Source of the DNA: Oenanthe sinensis
Taxonomy: Eukaryota > Streptophyta > Magnoliopsida > Apiales > Apiaceae
Direction of reading: 5' to 3'
DNA length: 64,000 bases
Assembly: GCA_028671895.1 (NCBI GenBank)
Contig: JAPMAC010000221.1
Coordinates: forward strand, 3,286,001-3,350,000
Positions 56,584-64,000 of the stretch are shown one piece after another. The position numbers and the translations under genes are program-made. The number at the start of each line of letters is the position of its first letter. Within the stretch, counting starts at the first letter, position 1. The notes beneath the pieces are model-generated. The model searched no databases. It was not told the origin of the DNA and saw nothing but the letters and a program-made list of their open reading frames with translations.

Positions 56584-56960
56584 ATTATACATTTCAGGGA
56601 CTAGAAAGACTTATTACAGATAAACTAATCTAGACCCTGTTCTAGTATTTTGTACATCATCAAATGAATATATTCCTAACAGATATAGAGGAGGACGGGG
56701 TTATGGGCGAAACCGCGGACGTGGAGATTTTCATGAACGGTTTCGAAATCAGTATCATTCTGGTCACCTGAAGTGGCAACGCGATGGTTACAACAACTCT
56801 GGCCACCAGAAGTGGCAACATGCAGTGCCAAATAAAAGGAAGGCACCATAAAAAGGAGATACTAGAGATATTTTCCATAGGTGTGGGGCTGAGGGGTATT
56901 GGGCATGTACTTGTCGTAATCCTAAACATCTTGTTGAACTTTACCAATTGTTAGGTCCAA

Positions 56961-56993
56961 ATGATTGTAGAAGGGGGGGTTGAATGCAATCAT
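56961..56993 (-). promoter_or_regulatory. U5 hairpin of LTR-7
   Basis: Arms ATGATTG / CAATCAT around TTCAACCCCCCCTTC. Confidence 0.74.
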
Positions 56994-57271
56994 TAATAAA
57001 TATAAAATTCTATTTCGGATAATTTTTGTTTAAACAATTTAATTATTATCACGAAATAATAATCAAAGAAACACAGTTCAAGTAAAATACTTATATTAAA
57101 CTTGAGGTGGGTTACAAGATTAAATCAGTTAATCACTAATAGCTCGTTAGAATTTCTACAGAATATTTAACATGAATGCTCTGTATTTTTCTTTTTAGCT
57201 TCGAATAGAATGTTAATTGAAGTAAGTGAATCTACTGACTTAATTCCTGTATTTATAGGCAAATTCAGCTT

Positions 57272-57616
57272 TGGGAGACTTTTTCTGCTCGGGGAGACTT
57301 TTTCTCCCCAGGGATACTTTTTCATGGTTGGAAGACTTTCTCTTTGGGAGAATTTTCTGGCTCGGGAAGACTTTCTGACCTTTGGGAGACTTTTGAAATC
57401 TTGGGAGACTTTTCAATTAAACTCGGGGAGACTTTTTAATCTACGGGAGACTTTTCAAAAAAGTCTTCCCGAGAGATTGAATTGCCGACCTGCTTTGAAA
57501 TTTGATATGTATATCATTTATTTTCAATTGATTCATTTGAATTGAATCTTCTGTCTTTTCCCTTTTTGATTTCTTTTTAATAAAACCTCGGGGAGACTTT
57601 TCAAAAGTCTTCCCGA
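57272..57616 (-). repeat. GGGAGACTTTT palindrome cluster of LTR-7
   Basis: About twelve copies of GGGAGACTTTT plus inverted AAAAGTCTTCCCGAG copies. The best hairpin is 57587-57617: arms CTCGGGGAGACTTT and AAAGTCTTCCCGAG with one mismatch and a 3-nt loop. It lies just upstream of the TATA box. The open frame over it is chance. Confidence 0.88.
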
Positions 57617-58429
57617 GTAACCAACTGCCGACTTGAATTGTTAATTAACATGTATATCTTCTGTCACTTCTTTTTCTTCTGTCCCTTTTTTTTTTCTTTT
57701 TAATTTAAATTCTATTACTTTTATTATATATCTTATAAATTAAATTAATTCTTTTTGAATTAATCTAATTAAATAGGATACATAATAAATTATCTTTTTG
57801 ATAATAGAATTAAATTAAAGTCTTCTTCATTCTAAAATAATTCTAAATTAATTAATTTCTTAATCAATTTAAAGAATAAATTAATTCTAATTGAATTAAT
57901 TTATCAATTAAATTAACTAAATAATTTAATCAATTAATAGAGAATTAAATTAAAGTCTTGACTCCACAACTGTTGATGATATAATTTTAAATCTTCTGTC
58001 TTCACACCAATGTCTGTAACTGACCATTTCTTCTGTAGTAAAAAATCTTCTCTGTATTTTGCCAACACTCTGTGTACTGTCTGGTTCACAAGTGATTCAC
58101 AACAAATAGAATTCTTTACTTGACTTTTATAATGGTTCACTTCTGCTCCTTCTGATTTGACTATATTTGTTGTCACACAATCTTGAAATCTTCTGACACT
58201 GTAGCTTCTTCAAACGTAAATACTCCACTGAGGCATGATCAATTAAATTGAGCTTCTTTCAATGTAGTGCTACTTCAAGTCTGTATATTGACTTTTATCT
58301 TCTTTTTCTTGTCAAATAATACCTGCTGAAGATTCCTGTGACAGATAATATATTTACTTACAAATTATCTATGTTTGAGTTGAGTTGTCATCTCGCTAAA
58401 CAAATAGGTTTTTAAACAGATGTCTTTCA

Positions 58430-58443
58430 ATCTCCCCCTATTT
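58430..58443 (-). other. Polypurine tract of element D
   Basis: Minus strand AAATAGGGGGAGAT adjoining LTR-7, preceded by ACAAACAAATAG. Further purine-rich tracts at about 58856, 59187, 59335 and 59390 resemble extra copies. Confidence 0.85.
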
Positions 58444-61400
58444 GTTTGTTAAACAATAACTAGCAAATCACTAGAGGATAACTCAACTAACAAACAAGAA
58501 AAAGATATAACAATAAAACTTGTAAATAAACAAACTTAGTTCTGGTTTATATTAAACATTACCAGATTCAAACATTAATGATAAATACAAGATAGTTGTT
58601 CCTCTAGACTGAACAAATAGAAAAAAAATTTATATTGACTTACCTATCATTACCAGCTTCAGAAGTATCAACTTCACCTTCTTCTAGAGTTTAACTTTTG
58701 TGACCAGGTGACATTGATACATCTTCATTGGCTGGTTTCTCTGGATCAGATTGTACATTTCCAGATTTCTTGAGTAACTGAAATGAAAGATATTTGTTCC
58801 TCTAGCACTGAACATATTATACAAGTAGTATTATCTTCATTTCTCAGACTCATCACTACTCCCCCTTAGGATGGCAGTGATGAAGTCTTGTTATCTTCTT
58901 ATTACCACTTCTCCTCTGTTTCTACAACTCCTATCTTCAATTCTCATCCAAGGTGAATTCATTCTCCTCTTACATGAATCATCCAACCAATTTAATAGAG
59001 GTAACAACAGACATGGCATACATACATCATTAAACCATCGCAGATATAAAAAATGCAAACTATGACATGTTATGCATTTTAGAAAATCCGGTTAATCCTA
59101 TATACAAGAATCTTCCAAAATCAAATGGAATAGAAGAACTAATAAATAATCATTAGTTCTATCCAATCCAAGCATGTTGTTATATACCCCCTTTTCTTGT
59201 TTAACAATGGAGTAATCCTCTTCTAGTAAAAAGACTTTGTTCAACAATTCTCCTTTTTGGATCTTGTTCAACACTTCTTCCTTTTTGGATATTGTTCAAA
59301 CTTTCCTCCTATTTGGATCTTGTTTAAACTTCTCTCCCTTAGTTGAGTAATCCTCTTCAGAATCCTTAATATCAGAAGAAATTTATTTCCCCTTAGTTGA
59401 GTAACATTAGAAATCTGTAATAGGGAATTGGGAATGTGATTTGGTAATTGTGCTAGTGTGTGATTTTACTTTGTGTTTCTCACAAATATTTCGCTCATAT
59501 ACTCTCTAAGTGTTTCACTTATAGAATGTATATTGTCACTCTTTCTCACTTGTGTTTTACTCTTTTCTCACAACACTGTTTCTCTCTTAGTACGGATGAC
59601 ATAGTCTTTTGTACCTGCAAGAAAGATCACCATAGCCCCTTCAAGAGAGGTCACTGGTGGTGCAATAGGGTTTCGTAAATCCTTGTCCTCAATTGATTCT
59701 ATTAAAATATTTGACTTTGAAAACTGAATTGCTTCAGGAATAGATTCAATGAGTTGCTGATCATCTAAGATGATCTATTCCGTTAGGAATCCAGATATGT
59801 TCCATCTGGGAGGGAGACAAGGATCTATAATGTAGCAAATGATCCAAGTTTCCTCCTGACACCTGTGAAGGCATGCTGATTCAGTCAGAATCATCAATCA
59901 TTCTCCCTTCCTTGATATGGAAGTTTAGAATAATTGCTTCCGTCAATTCATCCTTAGCGTGTGACAATTCTTACAGTGCATTTGAATATTACATATATGG
60001 TTTACAGTGTTTGAGAGTGTCCAGATGAAGTTGACTCTTTACAAATGGCCTTAGATGACAGGCCGAATTCAATAGACTCATCATGTTAAGATGACGAACC
60101 TAGTAACAGTTTTGCCATTTGAAAATCTATACCCTTTTGGGAGGATATAAATTAGTTAGCGGTTGCCTTGGTTTCAATTTCATATTCTAACTAGAGGCAG
60201 AGCTGCTGGAACACTCATAGATACTTCTCTTTTCTAGTGCACTGGAGGCACTTACTCTCTCACCCTCTTTAGTTGATCAAACTTTTCTTTTCAGGGGTTT
60301 AGTAGATGAAGTTGTATTTGTTTGAGTGTTTGTGGTTCTATGATCTGTGTTAGAGAATGTATGTTTTCAATCCCTTGATCTCGTCCTATAGCCACTGAGG
60401 GCTCAATATATCAATTGTAATATTTTTATATCAATTGATTAGAGAACATATCAAGATCGAGATTACCTGCTTTTACCTTGAGTCGATTGCTCGTGTTTGG
60501 CAGAACACAGATATGCTTTTATTATTAGTGATTTTCAGATAAACAATATATATATATATATTATCACTAACAACAAAAATCACAATTAATTGCAATGAAA
60601 TAATAACAAATGATCAATACATGATAATTAATAATAATTTCAAAAAGCAAGTAATTATGCTCATAATATCTCATCGTATTAAAACTGTGAAACTAATAAG
60701 CGATGAATTGCTTCTATTCGTAATTTTAATAAGATAAAATATCATCGCTAAATACTAAATAATTATAGGAATGAAAATTAGCACTTAACTTCATACAATA
60801 TATCTAATAATTGTTACTCAAACATATGACAATTATACTCATAATAATTATCAGTGATATATGTAAGCTCGAGAAAATAAATGTAAAGAAATTCACAAGT
60901 CCTTTAAATATTGACATTTAATACTTATGATTCTTAGAACAATTTCTCGTAAAAATAAAAATAACTATAAAATAAAAATAAAAAATAAACTTACACACAT
61001 ATATATAGAAATAATGATACTAAAAGTTTGAAAATAAAAATAATATGTATCAATTGTTGGAAAACAAAAATAATAAAGATATATATACAGTATATATGCC
61101 AATTAAATAAAACTGTACAAAGTTCTATTAACCTATTTATTAAACTTAATATATATATATAATAGCTATACTTTAATATTAAATTATTTTCAAATAAAAA
61201 TAACTTTTATCAAAATTCTAACTTGTAAAATTTTGAATAAATTATTTTTAAAGATAATAATCTAAAATTAAAATATAATATAATACGATCAAAATAGATG
61301 AAATATAAAATATTATAATAATTTATACTAAACACACATTCGAGAACTAGAATTTAGTAACATAAATTCACTAGTGTTATGACAAATATTCACATAACAA

Positions 61401-61447
61401 ACACTTGAGATTTTATTTAAGAACATAATGCAGATGTGAACTGGGAT
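58444..61447 (-). other. Long 3' region of element D between RNase H and LTR-7
   Basis: About 3 kb with no long open frame. 58600-59400 has repeated purine tracts (minus strand) with GAGGATTACTCAACTAAG phrases. 59600-60420 has worn coding-like patches on the minus strand (a Lys/Ser-rich 'STKPLKRK' stretch at about 60290) that could be a dead extra ORF at the position of the element C one. 60540-61400 is very AT-rich. Confidence 0.5.
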
Positions 61448-63236
61448 TTAAGATGAAGAACTATTCAACATCCCAAGTTCACCAACCAACCTGGTGAATG
61501 TGGATTCATCAAGTGGCTTAGTAAAAATATCTGCAGTCTGTTCTTCTGTGGGTACAAAGTGTAACTCCACAGTACCATTCATAACGTGTTCTCGAATAAA
61601 ATGATACCTGATATCTATGTGCTTTGTCCTCGTGTGCTGTACAGGGTTGTTGGAGATCGCAATAACACTTATGTTATCACATAAAATAGGAATTTTATTT
61701 AACACAAAGCCATAATCTCTGAGTTGATTCCTTATCCATAAGATCTGAGCGCAACAGCTTCCCGCAGCAATGTACTCAGCCTCTGCTGTAGAATTGGAAA
61801 CCGTTTACTGTTTCTTGCTGTACCAGGAAATCAATCTTCTCCCTAGGAATTGACAACTCCCTGAGGTACTCTTCCTATCAACAACACTACCTGCATAATC
61901 AGAATCTGTATATCCTATTAGATTAAAACCAGATTCTTTAGGGTACCAGATACCAAGATTAGGTGTACCCTTAAGATATCTTAAGATTCTTTTCACAGCA
62001 ACAAGATGAATATCTCTAGGATCTGCTTGGAACCTTGCACATATACAAGTGGTATACATAATATCTGGTCGTCTTGCAGTTAGGTAAAGTAGAGATCCAA
62101 TCATACCTCTGTAGCTTGTGATGTCTACCTTTATTGAGTTTTCACATACTCCAAGCTTGACAGCTGTAGATGAGGGAGTTCTTACAGACGCAGAATCTTT
62201 CATGTGATACTTCTTCAGAAGTTCTCTAAGGTACTTGGACTGACAAATGAATATTTCATCTATTCTTTGACTCACTTGAAGTCCAAGGAAGAATTTCAGC
62301 TCTCTCATTAAGCTCATCTCGTACCTACTCATGTTCTGGGTGCTTGTTTGAGACCATAGATAGCCTTGAAAAGAAAATATACAAAGTCCATGTGATCTAG
62401 ATCTTCAAAGCCTGGGGGCTGTTGTACATATACCTCTTCAGCTAACTTTCCGTTCAGGAATGCACTCTTCACGTCCATTTGATAAACTTTAAAATTGGAG
62501 TGAGCTGCGAATGCTAGAAACATCCTGATAGCCTCAAGTCTTGCAACTGGAGCGTAGGTTTCATCATAATCAATTCCTTCAACTTGGGAATAACCTTTTG
62601 CAACCAGTCTGGCCTTGTTCCTTATCACAATGCCATCTTCATCTAACTTGTTTCTGAATACCCACTGTGTGCCAATTACAGTCTTGTCCTTTGGTCTGGG
62701 TACCAGTTTCCAAACATCTTGTGATTCAAATTGATTGAGTTCATCTTGCATAGCAATCACCCAATCAGGATCAGACAGTTCTTCTTCTACTTTCTTAGGT
62801 TCCATTTCAGATAGAAACCCAGAATAATTGCATTTATTTTGTGTAGCACCTCTTGTTCTAACACCAACATCTGGATTACCAATGACCAGCTCAAAAGGAT
62901 GAGCTTTACTCCAAATTCTATGACTTGGCAGATTAGATCTTGATGATTCGCCTTGAATTTCATTGTGATGTTGTGTTTGATTTGTCGATCCTTCATTTCC
63001 TCCCCCTGAGCTGCTACTAGGATCCCTTGATGAATCTCCCCCTGTGTTAGTGGTATCTCCAGAGTTTCCACTGTTTCCACCACTACCACTTGGATCATCA
63101 GCATTATTAACATTGTTGTTTCCTGTTGCAGCCTCAGGTTTGTTTTCATCATCTGAATATGAGTCTGGCATATTGTTGAACTTAAGAGTTTCAGATGGAT
63201 CTTCATTTTGGATGTTAGGGAATTTTGTGTCATCAA
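61448..63236 (-). pseudogene. Element D reverse transcriptase and RNase H (YVDD box deleted)
   Basis: The linker and first RT half are open in 62329-63285: Ser/Gly/Asn-rich linker, WSKAHPFELVIGNPDVGVRT, QWVFRNKLDEDG, ARLVAKGYSQVEGIDY, VYQMDVKSAFLNG. It ends GLKQAPRT and stops. The second half, 61805-62332, restarts in another frame at MSRYEMSLMRELKFFLGLQV and runs into RNase H (YTDSDYAGSVVDRKSTSGSC). The segment with YVDD is missing. RNase H has a TAA after SKKQ (about 61805) and continues 61448-61705 (CDNISVIAISNNPVQHTRTK). It converts RNA to DNA in family members; here it is dead. Confidence 0.9.
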
Positions 63237-63239
63237 AAG

Positions 63240-64000
63240 TTACATTGACACTTTCTTTGACATAGTGTTGATCAATAATATACACCCGATAAGATCTTCT
63301 AGAATAACCAACAAAAATAGCTTCTTGAGTTTAGCCTCGAACTTCCCAATGCGTTCTTCTCCATCTTTAAGTACAAAGCATTTAGCACAAAATACATGAA
63401 AGTACTTGAGCGTTGGTTTCTTGTTAGCCATTATTTCGTAGGGTGTCTTCATTAAGTCCTTGTTGATCAGAGTCCGATTCTGGGTATAACATGCAGTATT
63501 TACAGCTTCAGCCCAAAAGTACATTGGAAGCCTTGATTCACTCAGCATAGTCCTTGCAGCTTCAATTAATGTACGATTCTTCATTTCTACAACTCCATTC
63601 TGTTGCGGAGTTCTAGGTGCTGAGAATTGTCTTGTTATTCCCTTTTCAGCACAAAAGTCATTCAGAACTGCATTCTTGAACTCAGTTCCATTGTCTGACC
63701 TTATAGCTCTAACTGGAAGCTTCGAATCCAACTCAATCATCTTGATATGATCAATCACCATTTGAGGAGTTTCATCCTTTGAGTGCAGGAATAAAACCCA
63801 TGTAAACTTTGAATAGTCATCAACAATTACCAAGGCATATCTTTTATGTGACATTGACATAACATTAACTGGACCAAATAAATCCATGTGAATTAATTGC
63901 AGTGGTTCAGAAATACTAGATGTGTCAGTGCTTGGATGTGATGCTTTCTTTGCTTTACCTTTCTGACATGCCTCACACAGTCCTTCTTGTGTGAATTCCA
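63240..64000 (-). pseudogene. Element D integrase
   Basis: 63240-63887 is open for 215 codons. Asp2 (MDLFGP), Asp65 (RSDNGTEFKN) and Glu101 (GVVEMKNRT) form an intact DDE set. After FHVFCAKCFVLKDGEERIGK the frame is shifted, so the segment leading to VYIID and the linker is read in another frame. 63890-64000 carries the GAG-pre-integrase end (CEACQKGKAKKAS on the minus strand) and runs off the window. Confidence 0.88.

Larger units (their letters stand above)
55935..56681 (-). mobile_element. LTR-8 (copia, minus), solo, inserted in element E gag
   Basis: In element sense it starts TGTTAGGAATATATTC at 56681 and ends near ...CTTGTGCA at 55948, or in the A run up to 55935. Flanks GGTAT (55930-55934) and GATAT (56682-56686) could be a target duplication with one change. 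The gag frame reads on smoothly if the block is removed. TATA box (TATATAAAC, minus) at 56232-56240. No internal region, so it is solo. Confidence 0.78.
55295..56945 (+). pseudogene. Element E gag (broken, interrupted by LTR-8)
   Basis: Starts MAKLAKLEFVAFDVSVDNYL, a copia gag with SWVLDAELHLSANRL. Stop after 67 codons. The frame continues through NPLTLWNNLKDRFDHQK and TLSTFHPNTIILAQQYRQRN (55677-55934). At about 55935 it is interrupted by LTR-8 and resumes at 56682 with RYRGGRGYGRNRGRG and a Cys motif, CGAEGYWACTC. It stops at 56949, where LTR-7 of element D begins. Particle protein; dead. Confidence 0.83.
56949..58429 (-). mobile_element. LTR-7, 3' LTR of element D
   Basis: 1481 bp. In element sense it starts TGAAAGACATCTG directly after the polypurine tract AAATAGGGGGAGAT and ends GGACCTAACA. 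TATA box (TATAAAT, minus) at 57251-57257. Left flank CCAAT (56944-56948) should recur beyond the window's right edge as target duplication. It inserted in the gag of element E. Confidence 0.92.
58430..64000 (-). mobile_element. Copia element D (Sirevirus-like), internal region, cut by window edge
   Basis: Minus-strand copia element continuing past the right edge. Seen here: polypurine tract, long 3' region, RNase H, RT, linker, integrase, GAG-pre-integrase. The protein sequences are close to elements A and C, but the LTR palindrome family is different. RT has a large deletion and RNase H one stop. Confidence 0.9.

Noticed and set aside
57210..57545. 111-codon plus-strand frame
   Set aside because: It runs antisense over the GGGAGACTTTT repeats of LTR-7 and reflects only the repeat.

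Overview
The window is plant nuclear DNA, almost certainly from a eudicot. It is AT-rich and holds two recognisable host loci: the 3' half of a MED33 (REF4/RFR1-type Mediator subunit) gene with plant-style introns, and an intact gene of the plant At5g19025-like (L34e-superfamily) membrane protein family. The rest is mostly nested LTR retrotransposons. I cannot fix the species.

Layout. 1-4963: internal part (integrase, protease, gag, leader) of a minus-strand Sirevirus-like Ty1/copia element, 'A', which runs off the left edge. 4964-7387: its LTR (LTR-1), split by a solo LTR of opposite orientation (LTR-2, 5953-7174) with a perfect 5-bp target duplication CTGAG. 7388-13241: a very decayed minus-strand copia internal region ('A2') that uses the same LTR-1 as its 3' LTR. 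13242-14333: LTR-3, truncated. 14334-19078: plus-strand copia 'B' (LTR, primer site, long leader with a MITE, broken gag-protease-integrase). 19079-23039: minus-strand Ty3/gypsy element (gag, protease, RT, RNase H, primer site). 23040-24190: gypsy LTR remnant and a solo copia LTR (LTR-4). 24191-28290: gene-free AT-rich DNA with decayed repeats. 28290-29521: plus-strand LTR-5 with a decayed primer site. 29740-31560: second gypsy fragment. 31870-40231: minus-strand Sirevirus-like 'C' (3' LTR-6, polypurine tract, extra ORF, broken pol and gag, no 5' LTR). 40549-44069: MED33 3' half. 46171-49192: a possible unidentified spliced gene. 50925-51545: At5g19025-like gene. 54454-56945: plus-strand copia 'E', invaded by a minus-strand LTR (LTR-8) and cut off by 'D'. 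56949-64000: minus-strand Sirevirus-like 'D' (3' LTR-7, long 3' region, RNase H, RT, integrase), running off the right edge.

Main observations. (1) Eight copia LTRs all carry, close to their 3' end, a short hairpin with an almost invariant C-rich loop (TTCAACCCCCCTTC). Its stem sequence differs between families but stays self-complementary, so the two arms co-vary. (2) In seven of these LTRs a family-specific cluster of palindromes or repeats lies directly upstream of a TATA box about 290-375 bp from the LTR 3' end. The motif differs completely between families (GTAGAACTTCTAC, GATCGA, GGCGCAACAAA, ATCAATCGAT, GGGAGACTTTT, CAGACTCTGATC). In some elements the same motif recurs before gag or before the extra ORF. 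(3) Elements C and D, with unrelated LTR palindromes, share an apparently identical deletion that removes the YVDD catalytic box of reverse transcriptase. (4) The MED33 copy lacks its 5' half and has two frame-breaking indels.

Host genes and transposons show no operon-like relation. The transposon coding regions are all broken, so the window is a graveyard of nested insertions around a few host loci.
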